Shown here one piece after another: positions 28,687 to 63,466 of a stretch of DNA of 64,000 nt. The translations under genes were made by a program, and so were the position numbers. The stretch is from positions 9,018,915-9,082,914 of the forward strand of contig NC_084771.1 of NCBI RefSeq assembly GCF_028858725.1, given 5' to 3'. The notes beneath the pieces were generated by a model that was not told the DNA's origin, searched no databases, and was given only the letters and a program-made list of their open reading frames with translations. Position 1 is the first letter of the stretch. Each line of letters begins with the position of its first letter. The stretch comes from Colius striatus. Taxonomy: Eukaryota > Chordata > Aves > Coliiformes > Coliidae.

Positions 28687-29105
28687 TCTACTCTATAGCA
28701 TGGACACCTTCCACTAGATCAGGTTGCTCCAAGCCCCATCTAGCCTGGCCTTGGACACTTCTAGGGATGGGGCATCCACAACTTCTCTGGCAACCTGTTC
28801 CAGTGCCTCACCACCCTCACAAGGAAGAGCTTCTTCCTAATATCTAATTTAAGTTTATCACCTTTCAGTTTTAAACTATTAACCCTTGTCCTAGCCTTAC
28901 ACTCCCTGATAAAGAGTGCCTCCCCATCTTTCCTGTAGGCTTCCTTTAGGAACTGGAAGGCTGCTGTAAGTGCTTTCTCTTCTCCAGGCTGAACAACCCC
29001 AACTCTCTCAGGTGATTCTCACAAGGAAGGTGCTCCAGCCCTCGGATCATCTTTGTGGTCCTCCTTCATGACCTACTCAAGCAGGTCCAGGTCTGTCTTA
29101 TGCTG
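28687..29105 (-). repeat. CR1 LINE fragment (antisense), about 420 bp
   Basis: Runs from 'ggttgctccaagccccatct' through 'ggcatccacaacttctctgg', 'aacctgttccagtgcctcac', 'ttctctt-ctccaggctgaac' and 'gtgctccagccctcggatca', the usual antisense order of a CR1 3' region. This is the longest single old CR1 fragment in the upstream half. Boundaries are approximate. Confidence 0.88.
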
Positions 29106-30970
29106 GAATAGTAGAGGTGAGTTTTAACTGTCCTTACTGCTAGTTCTGCCCCTGAATTGCTGTTTGGGTTTCTGTAATTGACCTTGGAAATGGCCTGTTA
29201 CCTTGTCTTTGCCTGATGGTCGCTGGACCTGTTGTTGCCACTGCTCTGCTTACTTTTCTCTGGTATGGTCAGGCTCTGTCTTTGTGACCAGTCTTTATGG
29301 GGTATTTGCCAGACTTGTGTTGCAGTCACTTTCAGATCCTGGCTTCCTTGTCCTGAGGGAGAGCAGTAAGAGCTGCATGAATCTGATCAAGGCCACTAAG
29401 GCCCTGTGCACTCAGGACTCTGATATTGTTTTGCTCTACAGCAAAGTAGAGATAAAAGTGGCACCCTCCCCCTGGCCATGATTGTCATCAGCACCACTTT
29501 GCTTTAATCAAAAAATAAATACATTTCAGTGTGGCTCATTATGCTAAATGAAAGCAACAGGGGGCTAATGAGCATTGTGAATGAGCCATTAACATGGCAA
29601 TCAGAGGTATCCTCAAGATAGCTACATCTTTTCTGCATCTTTCTCAGAATGCTCAGTAAATGTCACCTCATCTGTTAAATTTAATTCAGTGAGTAAATAG
29701 ATTTACATGTCTAACTTGAGTAGTTCCTTTTTGTAAAATTGTACATTGTGTTACACTTGCAATTAATAAAAGGGCTAGTTCAGTTTGTACAATTGCTAAG
29801 GGGTTATTCATAATCTTCACTGAGCAACACTCTGTTAAGAGAATTAAAGCTCAGATTTTTCTGGAAACAAAACTGTTATCTCCCTCCTGGGATTTTTCAT
29901 CACAAAGGGAGAATGTATCTTTCACAATGCCAAGGGAAGGAGGTAGGCAAAAAAACTATTCAATGTTGCTAAAATTTTGGCACAGTGAAGATTTTAAAGA
30001 CTTGACTTTCTGTGCATTGCTATCACCTCCATAGAAAGCTTTAGAGATGAATTGTCTTGCAGATGGAGAAAGAGAAAAGATGAGCATCTCACCAATCTGC
30101 TAATGCTGGTCAGCGGCAAAGTGAGGGAAAAAATTCAGGAGTATATAGCTCCTACCTTTGATTTCAGTCTCAAAGTTTTCCTTGAGTTGCAGTCTCAGCT
30201 CCTGTGACTGGTTCATCTACGTAGGCCAAATAATTTGTCTGACTTTATGGAATCAACTAAGATCCCACAGACAGCAGTTTCCATTGTAGTTTGCAGCATT
30301 TCTGGGAACTTTTTGGAAGTGGACACAGTGCACATATACAGACAGAATTATTGAAGTACCCTAAAGACAGAGCATAGAGTTCAAAGTGTATTTATCTCTT
30401 TTCCTTTTGTCTCTCATCTTCACCAATCCCTGTGGTATGAGTGGAATAATATTCACACAGCAAAATTACCCAAGCTCACCTGATAGAAATATACAAAATC
30501 TCCTGCCATCACTTTAGGCTTGTTTCTTACGTATTTGCTCTGCAATGCTGACATGTCCCCCAGTGATGCTCTGAGGACAAGTGAAATGCATCCCTCAGTG
30601 ATGCCCCGTGCTCAAGGGGCTGTATCACCTCATGACTCCAGCACTGCCGTTACGGGGCCCAGTGCAGTATGACAAGAGTTGTCTGGAAATCAAGCTCTCC
30701 TCCAAAGCATGCCCCACTGCTCATTGTCTCTATCCTTTTGTGATGTTACTCCAACCTGAAGTGCTGTGGGAGGCTTGGGCCAGACTGGGTAACTGTAGCT
30801 GAGTCTACAAAGCAAAGGTAGCCATGGCAGGCTGTGAGCAGCCCAGCACGCAGCCCCAGTCAGGCTGCCAGTCAGTACTCACTGCCCCCAGTGCTAAAAT
30901 AGTATCTGGAGGGAAAAAATTTCAGAATCTCTTGTGTAATTTGTCCCTCTCCCTGAAAGTCTTAAACTGA
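29106..30970. other. Intergenic sequence before the ALG13 CpG island
   Basis: AT-rich until about 30.6 kb, then GC content rises towards the island. No gene, RNA or clear repeat is recognised. Confidence 0.45.
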
Positions 30971-31199
30971 GACACTGGTGATACCTCTCCGAACGCAGCC
31001 GGCGAGTGGGCTCGTTGGACAAAGCAAGCGCCGTCCCTTCAGGCCCAGCATCGCGGAGGGAGTCCCGCAAGCCCAGCAGCGCCGGGTACCACCGTTGCCC
31101 CAGCCCCTCGTCCGCCCAGCCGGCAGCAGCGGGTGTGACCGAGCCCGGGGAGGGGCCATGTGGGAGAAGGAGGCGTGTTCCCCGCCCCTCAGGCCGGCA

Positions 31200-31208
31200 G
31201 CCATTTTG
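31200..31208 (-). promoter_or_regulatory. YY1-like site in ALG13 promoter
   Basis: GCCATTTTG matches the reverse complement of the YY1 core (AANATGGC). It lies about 90 bases upstream of the ALG13 start codon, where YY1 sites commonly sit near transcription starts. Motif match only. Confidence 0.45.
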
Positions 31209-31237
31209 GGCTCGCTGAGGGGAGCGGGCGGTGCGCG

Positions 31238-31252
31238 GCGCCCTCTGGCGGC
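31238..31252 (-). promoter_or_regulatory. CTCF-like site in ALG13 promoter
   Basis: The plus strand reads GCGCCCTCTGGCGGC, so the minus strand reads GCCGCCAGAGGGCGC. That agrees closely with the CTCF core (CCASYAGRKGGCRS). It sits 46 bases before the start codon and about 250 bases before the 38-bp minisatellite. Confidence 0.6.
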
Positions 31253-31297
31253 TGCCGGCCCGCAGCTCAGCTGCGAGCGAGCGGACGGTCGCCGGCC

Positions 31298-34200
31298 ATG
31301 AAATCCGTTTTTGTCACCGTGGGCACCACCAGCTTCGACGACCTGATCGCCACCGTCTGCTCCCCGCCGGTCCTACGGGTGAGGCGGCGGAGAGCCCGGC
31401 TCCGCAAGACACCGTTGCGACGGGGCCTCAGGCGGGCGCCTGCGCGCTAAGAGCCGCCCCGCCCCCCCTTCCTGCCCCCGCTTCCCGCCCCTGACTCCGG
31501 GAGTGTGTGAGGGGACGCGCGCTACTGGGGGCGCTGTGGGCTGTGTGAGGGGACGTGCGTTCCCGGGGGCGGTGTGGGCTGTGTGAGGGGACGCGCGTTA
31601 CTGGGGGCGGTGTGGGCTGTGTGAGGGGACGCGCGTTACTGGGGGCGGTGTGGGCTGTGTGAGGGGACGCGCGCTACTGGGGGCGCTGTGGGCTGTGTGA
31701 GGGGACGCGCGTTCCCGGGGGCGGTGTGGGCTGTGTGAGGGGACGCGCGTTACTGGGGGCGGTGTGGGCTGTGTGAGGGGACGCGCGTTCCCGGGGGTGG
31801 TGTGGGCTGTGTGAGGGGACGCGCGCTACTGGGGGCGGTGTGGGCTGTGTGAGGGGACGCGCGTTCCCGGGGGCGGTGTGGGCTGTGTGAGGGGACGCGC
31901 GTTCCCGGGGGTGGTGTGGGCTGTGTGAGGGGACGCGCGCTACTGGGGGCGGTGTGGGCTGTGTGAGGGGACGTGCGTTCCCGGGGGTGGTGTGGGCTGT
32001 GTGAGGGGACGCGCGTTCCCGGGGGCGGTGTGGGCTGTGTGAGGGGACGCGCGTTCCCGGGGGCGGTGTGGGCTGTGTGAGGGGACGCGCGCTACTGGGG
32101 GCGGTGTGGGCTGTGTGAGGGGACGCGCGTTCCCGGGGGTGGTGTGGGCTGTGTGAGGGGACGCGCGCTACTGGGGGCGGTGTGGGCTGTGTGAGGGGAC
32201 GCGCGCTACTGGGGGCGGTGTGGGCTGTGTGAGGGGACGCGCGCTACTGGGGGCGGTGTGGGCTGTGTGAGGGGACGCGCGTTCCCGGGGGCGGTGTGGG
32301 CTGTGTGAGGGGACGCGCGCTACTGGGGGCGGTGTGGGCTGTGTGAGGGGACGCGCGCTACTGGGGGCGGTGTGGGCTGTGTGAGGGGACGCGCGTTCCC
32401 GGGGGCGGTGTGGGCTGTGTGAGGGGACGCGCGTTCCCGGGGGCGGTGTGGGCTGTGTGAGGGGACGCGCGTTCCCGGGGGCGGTGTGGGCTGTGTGAGG
32501 GGACGCGCGTTCCCGGGGGCGGTGTGGGCTGTGTGAGGGGACGCGCGCTACTGGGGGCGGTGTGGGCTGTGTGAGGGGACGCGCGTTACTTGGAGTGACG
32601 TGGGGCGTGTGAGGGGACGCGCGTTCCCGGGGGTGGCGTGGGGAGCTGCTCTGTGTCGAGCGGCGGAAAGTGTTGGCGGAGGCGGGGGACACACGGCATG
32701 TGGCTCGGAGCGGGGCGGGTGACGGCTGGCGGCGGCCGCCGTAATGGGGAGCCTCGGTATCCGACCTGGGTACGCGCAGAGGCGCGTTCATCCCTATCCC
32801 CTCGCTCACCTGCTGCAGGTGCTGCAGGACCGCGGCTATGGGAAGCTGGTGCTGCAGGTCGGACGCGGTGCGCTGAACCTGGAGCCGTGCAGCAGCCCGG
32901 CCTTGGCGGTGGAAGCCTTCCGCTTCAAGGACTCGCTGGCAGAGGACCTGGGGAAGGCAGACCTGGTCATCAGCCACGCAGGTGGAGCCCCGTTTGTCTG
33001 CTGAGCCTGTGCTGGGGGCAGGAGTGGAAGTCGGTGGGGTGAAGTCTGTTTTTCTGCGGCTCGGGGGTGGGCTGGGGGCTGGCACTGAATGTGGAGATCC
33101 ACAGGTAGAGCTGAGTGGTTAAACATTCACCTTCAGGAGCCTCCCGTGTTTCAGAAGCAAATAGGATTTCATCTGTCAGGGCAAAATCTCATTGTATTTT
33201 CTCTCCTTCCTCTAGGTGCAGGTAGCTGCCTGGAGACTCTAGAAAAAGGAAAACCACTAATAGTTGTAATAAATGAAAAGCTGATGAACAACCATCAGCT
33301 TGAACTGGCAAAACAGCTCCACAGAGATGGGCATGTCCTCTGCTGTACTTGCAGGTATGGAGCTGCTGTGGCTGTCCTGACAGAACAAGCAGTGTTTAGC
33401 ACCATCACTCAGCCTGTTATTACAGTATCAAGAATGTAACAAGAAAATTTCCGTCCATCTCTGTAACAACTGTTTGTTTGCAAGATAGATTTTCCATAGT
33501 GGATAGGTTAACATTAGGTGCTAATTTGCCCAACTCATCAAACCTTTTGACCTTGGCTCATTTTAATTTAACTGTTTTTATCCTGAGGGGACACATACTC
33601 AGATTGAAAGTGGTTGAATTTGGAACAGTCAGTATCCTAGAGGCACCTAACAGCTTCTCTTTCCTGGTAGTTGTTGGATTATTTTTAAATGTCTAGATAT
33701 AATACAACCCAGACTATCACTCCATTAACCATCACGAATAAACTGCTCCATCAGACTTAGGGCTCCATTTTGATGGGTGAGTTTTCCTCGTAAAAGGCAC
33801 TAAAGTTGACTGTACAGATGCACTGACATAACAAAATTGACAGCACCTGGAGTACTTGCAACAAAGTGTAAGAATGGCCTTACTGGTAAAGATCAGGAGG
33901 CATGTAGCTCAATATCCTGATTGCAGTGGCTGTATGCAAATGCCCAGACCCAAGTAGAAACTGGGCAAGAACATAACTGTACTTGTTGTATTACTTTCCC
34001 TCTAATGTTAAGTACTTTGACTCAGAGGGATTCCTAAATCAGATCCTGTCTGGTCACTGACTTTCAATACCTCTGTCTCCCAAGTACTTATTCAGATCGC
34101 TGCCCTTTTAACCAAATGTCCTGAATCTACCATATCCTCTTACAAGGAATTTCACAGATCTACTGCCTGTCACTTCAGGGGAAAAAAAACCAAAACACAA

Positions 34201-35302
34201 CAAACCACCAAACAAACACTTCCTTCCAAAAAAACCCTAACCCAGCTCTTCTTGTGTTCATCCTGGTTCCTGTTAGTATCATTTTCTCTATTGTTCTGAG
34301 TATATATTTCTGATTTCTCTTTATTTATGATTATTTATTTATGATTGCATTCTCTAAATAAACAGATAATCTTTAAATTGCAGGCAGAGGAAATGCAGCT
34401 CCCATTATTTAGTCTACATGTTGTTGCTTTGCCCTGCAAAAGCATGTGTGCTTCTGAAAAGACTAGACCTTCATCCATTTATATATCTTAAACTTCTTAT
34501 CTCAGTATTTCTGACAGCTTCAGAGACAGGAAGGATTTTTTTTGTTTGGGATTTTTCTTTGTTGAACAGTGCCTAGTATTTGGGCCTTGTTTGCAGCCTG
34601 GTAATAGCAAGCTAACAGATTGATTTAGCTGTTCTTTCTGGCTAAGTGTTAGGTGGAGAACTATGCCATATGTTCCAACAGGATGAATCTTCCTGGTACG
34701 GTTTATGGTGAAGATCCTCAGATCCTATTCAGTCTCCCAAATACAGAATGACAGAATCTCAGGTGTTGGAAAGGCACCTTAAAAGCTCTGCCAGAGCAGG
34801 GCCACCTAGAGTAGGTTACACAGGAACTCATTGAGGTGGGTTGGAATGTCCCCAGGAGAGACTCCACAGCCCATCTGGGCAGCCCCTTCCAGTGCTCCCT
34901 CACCTCAACAGGGAAGAAGTTTTCCCTTGTGTTTCTTTGGAACCATTGGTCGTCACTGAGTACAGCCTGGCTCCGTCCTCCTTACACCCACCCTTGATGG
35001 ATTTGTAACCATGAATGAGGTCACCCCTCAGCCTCCTCTGGTGAGAGCTGTGGCACAGGTGAATCACATGCTCAGCAATGCTGCCTAGCAGATTAGTGAT
35101 GGTTGGGGCCATAGTGTGTGAAGAAAAAAAAAGTCATTTGGGATGGATTGTTTTGGTTTGTTTCTTAATTTTGGGTTTTTTTTTTTACAGCACTCTTGTG
35201 GAGACGCTGCAGTCGATGGACTTCTCAACTTTGAAGCCTTTTCCTCCTGGACAGCCAGAAAAGTTTGCTTTGTTCTTGGATAAAGTTGTTGGGTTTCAAT
35301 AA
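31298..35302 (+). CDS. ALG13: ALG13, short form: UDP-GlcNAc transferase catalytic subunit (4 exons, 164 aa)
   Basis: Coding exons: 31298-31378, 32819-32981, 33216-33354, 35191-35302. All have GT-AG introns and sum to 165 codons including stop. With ALG14 at the cytosolic face of the ER, ALG13 transfers the second GlcNAc onto GlcNAc-PP-dolichol in N-glycan precursor synthesis. The N-terminus [17 protein letters not shown] is the family signature. The GT28-type nucleotide-sugar region is [20 protein letters not shown] (80-99), followed by [16 protein letters not shown]. The C-terminal segment [19 protein letters not shown] corresponds to the helix that binds ALG14 in the family. Lys94 and Asn107, the positions altered in human ALG13 disease (K94E, N107S), are unchanged. 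No membrane span, as expected. Length fits the 165-residue human short isoform. The start has a purine at -3. Residues 19-61 are the most diverged part. Intron 1 is mostly minisatellite, and intron 3 carries a CR1 about 125 bases before exon 4. Confidence 0.96.
31503..32643. repeat. 38-bp GC-rich minisatellite (about 30 copies) in ALG13 intron 1
   Basis: The unit is CTGTGTGAGGGGACGCGCG followed by a variable five-base core, GGGGGCGGTGTGGG and so on, with an exact 38-base period. Thirty copies can be counted. Copies 1-28 keep the period exactly; copies 29-30 (from 32567) are degenerate. Cores are of three kinds: CTACT, TTCCC and TTACT. Smaller variants include gcgCtg (copies 1 and 5), gTggtg (8, 11, 13, 17, 30) and acgTgcg (2, 13). 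The array fills about 79% of intron 1. Every unit carries a GC box (GGGGGCGG in many) and a GGTGTGGGC (CACCC/KLF-like) motif, plus several G-runs. Confidence 0.98.
33355..33439 (+). CDS. ALG13: Possible alternative 3' end of ALG13 by intron-3 read-through
   Basis: If the exon 3 donor (33355) is not used, the frame stays open for 28 further codons ([12 protein letters not shown] and on) and stops at 33439, giving a 155-residue protein without the ALG14-binding C-terminal segment. A canonical AATAAA follows at 33737-33742, so a complete alternative terminal exon is possible. No transcript evidence is available here, and the donor itself (GTATGG) is not a strong consensus. Confidence 0.3.
34745..35065 (-). 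repeat. CR1 LINE fragment (antisense) in ALG13 intron 3
   Basis: Starts 'cagaatgacagaatctcagg', continues through 'ttggaaaggcacct', 'gccacctagagtaggttaca', 'actccacagcccatctgggc' and 'tgaggtcacccctcagcctc'. This is antisense CR1 order. It belongs to the same subtype as the oppositely oriented copy at about 50802-50995. It ends close to the polypyrimidine tract of exon 4. Confidence 0.9.
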
Positions 35303-35303
35303 A
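35298..35303 (+). terminator. ALG13: AATAAA overlapping the ALG13 short-form stop codon
   Basis: The sequence cAATAAAAAAAAC contains the TAA stop (35300-35302) inside an AATAAA hexamer. If used, it would give a 3' UTR of only tens of bases. A second AATAAA at 35590-35595 is the safer candidate. Confidence 0.4.
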
Positions 35304-35589
35304 AAAAACATACAGAGGAATGAAAATGTTGGTATAAAAGCCTTGCATACAAGAGTCCACCAACTGGGACAAACTCTCAAAGAAAATGCCTGTTAATATT
35401 AACTGACATCAAATGGTTCCCTATTTAGTGCCAATTTAAGGTAATGCTTAAAAGAGCACAGTGCCAACAAGGGGGTGGGGGATGAAATGCCTCATTTCCT
35501 GGACTGACAGGTATTTGCATCACAAAATCTAAACTGAGTTCGTAATTCTAGTGAGGAGGATGAGGTAAATTACTTCCTAACAGACATGG

Positions 35590-35595
35590 AATAAA
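35590..35595 (+). terminator. ALG13: Candidate poly(A) signal of ALG13 short form
   Basis: Canonical AATAAA ('catggaataaacatag') about 290 bases after the stop, before the second CpG island. Confidence 0.55.
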
Positions 35596-36747
35596 CATAG
35601 TGGTCTCTTGACTATATTTGCCTAATACTAATGGGAGTAAGTTGTCCTTGTTGATGTTCTGCCAATAAGCAGCTGCCTTCAGCTCTCATTTCATGCATCT
35701 GCAGAAGCTCTGAAAAGGTAATTGAAAAAAAGCCTCTTTAAAGGGCTTAAAGGGCACATGGTGAATCTGGCTGGGAAAAGTCTAGAACTATCAACCTGCT
35801 GCCAAATGTGCACCAGCTGCCTGCACACCTGGTTTGGGGTGACACACCCCCAAAGTGAAGCATGGCTGTAGGAGAGGGAGGGGCTGGACAATACAATCAG
35901 TCCATTTACAGGGTGTCATTCTGGCAGGACAGAGTCTGGCCTGGAGCTGTGAAATGCAGTTTCCCATTTGATGCTGATTGGAGCTCCCTGTTTACACACT
36001 GTCACCTGCCGTTTACTTGTTACTGACAAGTAAATATTTTGAAAAACAAAGGGGGTTTAAACTTCAGTCATGCAGGCTGTTTGCTCTGTAACACTCTAGA
36101 ATTGCCTAGGTATGCAGTTGGTACTAACTGCCCTTCCTGTAACTACATTATTTGAGTCTTTTGTTGCTGTTGCTTTAAACAAGAGAACAAACCCCACCAA
36201 ACCAAAACCTTTAATTGGTTTATCTGCTGTCTGGGTGTAATTTCTGCTAGTTAAATGTACCCAGAGGCAGAGTTATCCAAATCAAGCCCAAGGGCTGTAC
36301 CTCAAATTGGGCTGCACAGTTGTGCGAGAACAATTTTTGCCGATGCCCAAAGCACTTCCCTGGTACTTTCTTGGAGCGACGAAGATTTTACACACTGTTA
36401 ACACTTTCGATAGAGCTGCTGTTATTTCAAGTTGACTGCTGGCAGCTTCTCTCCGCTCCAGAACATGCTGGAATGTCACAGGACATTCTGAATGGCCGTT
36501 TTGCTGATTTTCCCGCTAGCGTCTTGCCGTCGCAGGCACACGGTGCAACGAAAGTGGAAGGAGTTGGCTTAGCAAGGATTCCTTTTCCCGAGGCCGGTCC
36601 GGCGGGAGACGACATCCCCTGATGTTCACACCCGAGAGGAAACGGGGGAGGGTGCTGGAGGGAACCGGCCCCGCGTCGCTCGGACAGCCCCTGCGGTCGT
36701 TAAGCGGGAGGGCGGGACAGGTATTTGAGGCTCTTCGTGAGCACCTT

Positions 36748-36755
36748 AAAATGGC
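36748..36755 (+). promoter_or_regulatory. YY1-like site in second CpG island
   Basis: AAAATGGC agrees with the YY1 core. Together with the similar site in the first island, it suggests the two promoters share an activator. Motif match only. Confidence 0.4.
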
Positions 36756-37034
36756 AGCTCCAGGAGGCAGGTCCGGCGGGCGCTCCGTGTGCTCGGCGGC
36801 AGGCCAGCGCTGGCTTCGGGCAGCTCGTAGGCGAAGGGCAGCGAAGGGCCCGGCAGCGCCGGCCGGGGTGCGGGTGCGGGGCCGGGCCGCGCCGCGCGCA
36901 GGTGGCCGCCCGGGGCGTGGCCCCTCATGAGCAGCAGCCGCGCGCCCGGCCGCCACGCGCCGCGCCGCGCAGCGCCCCCCGCGGAGCTGCCGAGTGCCGC
37001 TGCTGCCGCCTCAGCCCTGGCCTTCGCCGGCGCG

Positions 37035-61235
<24,201 letters not shown>

Positions 61236-61895
61236 ATCTGGCAGCTACAAGCTCACTTCTTGACCTTGGTTTTTCTTGTTTGTCAACTATATGTTCATAT
61301 TGTTTTGTAAATATTCTCCTGTCTCAGTGGGCTGCTTCAACTGCATTCCCATTCCATGTTTCCCTTTACATTTATACTAGTGATAGTGGACTTGACAAGA
61401 TGCAGGAAAGTGTGGGGAAAGAGTAACACAAACTATAGTGCAGGGAATACAAAGCTCAGATTTGACTCCACAAAGTGTGTGTAAAAAGCTACTCTAAAGC
61501 AATGCTGCATCATGGATCTCTGAGGGGGTTGCACTGAAACACTTGAGACACCTGGTTCTTGTTGAAGCACTGAAGTAGTCTGCTGTGACAACAACTAGGG
61601 ATAAAAACTGGGCACAGGGACATTAGAGGATGTTTGAAGTAGGTTGGCTTTCTGAGATTTTGCAAAACAAAGCTGCTTTGCCACCAGTGATCACATACTC
61701 ACAATAGCTGTATTTCTTCTGTAATTTCACTGTGTGTAGGTTTCAGGGCTCCCAAAAGCCTGAAGATCCTGTTTTGATCTGTTGCATATTGCTGTATGTT
61801 TGTTTGACTTTTGTGAAAGCTGTTGCACAAGTGGTGGTGGTCTTGGTGTTTAATTTGCACTGAGCACACAAAATAAAAGCATTGAACGTGTGACA
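61236..61895 (+). other. ALG13: ALG13 long-form 3' UTR
   Basis: From the stop to just after the first canonical AATAAA (61872-61877), which is followed by a G/T-containing stretch (gaacgtgtgacaacgagtgg). Confidence 0.7.
61872..61877 (+). terminator. ALG13: Poly(A) signal of ALG13 OTU/Tudor unit
   Basis: AATAAA in 'acacaaaataaaagcattg', 637 bases after the stop. A distal AATAAA at 63166-63171 could give a longer 3' UTR. Confidence 0.75.
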
Positions 61896-63466
61896 ACGAG
61901 TGGTCATTTATCCCTGACAGGTTATATCCCTGGCAATTGGTCACCCACCAGCCTGGACCAAAGAAATGTGGTGGTCTTGTCCAGGAGAGGGCAGCTCCAA
62001 ACTCTGTCAGAAGCTTTCAGCATGAGAAAGCTTTTCAGTGTAAAGCTCTAGCTGTGGTTTTGTGAATGTTCAGGACACAAAGGGTGGTGGATGTGAACTG
62101 CAGTGCTTTCAGGTGTCTGTCTGCACAGGCTCTGGCCTTGATAAACTCACACTGGACATGCAAAACCAACAAGATGGCTTTTCTTGTACATAGCTGAGTG
62201 GTGGTGGTGAGAAGGGGACTGACTGCAGGACTGGGAGGGGGGAAGAAATGTGTTCATTCAGTATCCCTTTTAAGTAACCATGGAAGCAAAAACACCATAG
62301 GAAAAGCCCCTCCTTACAGTTCTACCTTAAATTCATGCAGGACTTCTGGTGTCAGCCCTATTCCATTAAAGCTCTTGAGGCTTTTTTTCTCTTCCCTTAA
62401 GATGGTAACATAAGAGTTGCAGGGTTGACTGCTGGTCTGCTTCTTCAAATCCCTAACAGCTGTACATTTAAACTTGTCAATTTAATAATGGCTTTTCAGA
62501 GGCTGTTAAAGGTTGTTTTGGTGGTGGGGGGTGTGTACATGTGGTCTGCAGGTTCCAAGCTATGTCCTCAGGGTTGGGTTTTGTGTGGGGAGCCCGGTAC
62601 CAGTCAGGAGATGGCCTGGAGCTGTTTACTTTGTGGTGTTTGATTGGTGCTCTGTCACAATGTGGTACCAGACAGGTGTGCTGGGATTTTCATCCCCAGC
62701 AGCAGCATAGGATTGCTGTGAATGGAGGTAGCAGGGTATAGCTTGCAGCTGTAGCAGTATTTTACCCTTGGATACAAGCACAGAAACATCCAGGAGTATT
62801 GATTTCTATTGGAAACAATTTCCCTTCAGATTGATTTATCTTTTTGTTTCTTTCTCGCTTTCTTTTGTGGGCTTCTTGAGGTATGTCACATAATGATTTT
62901 TTAAAGCAAGGGGTTTATCCTGAAATGGTTTTTTTCTTTTTCTTTATTTCTTGTGGATGTGTTTTCAGCTTTGAAAAGGGGGAACAGGACAGGAGAGTCC
63001 TGCAGCCAAGTCTGTGCTAGTTGCTTATTGCTTCCTTTTCCACACTACACTCTCATATGTGAAAGGCAGGGACTCAACACCTGAAGGGCTGAGCAGGAAG
63101 GTTCTGTGACCTAGCACTCTGTGGCACTACTCTCTTGAGGTATCAGCACTTGGTTTCATAGCACTAATAAACAGCTTCAGAGCCAAGCCCTCTCTCTCCA
63201 GAAATGGCAGGATGGAGGATGCAATGATCAGTGGCAGCTCTTCTGCTCTGGGCTGTGAGCTGTGTCAGTCTCTTTGAAACCCTTCTGCCCTCGGAAGATG
63301 ACACCTTTGGTCTGGCAGCCTTTGCCCACAGGTTGCCAGTCACTGAGTGAACCTCTGGTTGCTGAGCACCACATGCTGCACAGTGACGATGACAGGAGAC
63401 TGTTGGAGGCCATGAAGCTGTGCAAGTGCATAGACCTGCTAGAGGCCAGGTGGCTCTTCAGAGGGC
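61896..63466. other. Sequence downstream of ALG13, nothing recognised
   Basis: No gene or RNA recognised. Could be distal 3' UTR up to the AATAAA at 63166-63171. Contains G/T-rich short stretches (about 62513-62600). Confidence 0.45.

Larger units (their letters stand above)
30975..31500 (+). promoter_or_regulatory. ALG13: CpG-island promoter of ALG13
   Basis: Sharp change to GC- and CpG-rich sequence just upstream of and across ALG13 exon 1, with no TATA box near the ATG; this is typical of a housekeeping vertebrate promoter. It contains a YY1-like GCCATTTTG (31200-31208) and, 46 bases before the ATG, a CTCF-like core (31238-31252). The transcription start itself cannot be placed from sequence. 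Confidence 0.8.

Noticed and set aside
30962-31494. Several overlapping frames in the first CpG island
   Set aside because: Same GC effect; only the frame beginning at 31298 joins in phase to recognisable ALG13 exons.
31503-32643. CRISPR-like regular repeat array
   Set aside because: Units are contiguous with no unique spacers and the genome is vertebrate; it is a minisatellite.
32168-33085. 305-codon minus-strand frame with repeating Pro/His/Ser/Arg blocks
   Set aside because: It is the antisense reading of the 38-bp minisatellite plus ALG13 exon 2. A stop-free 38-base unit reads through all three frames, so the length is an artefact of the repeat.
36927-37034. Upstream in-frame ATG adding 36 Ala-rich residues to the OTU unit
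   Set aside because: Poor start context (C at -3) and no match to the mammalian N-terminus; the ATG at 37035 matches the conserved MxKGWK motif. Kept only as an alternative.
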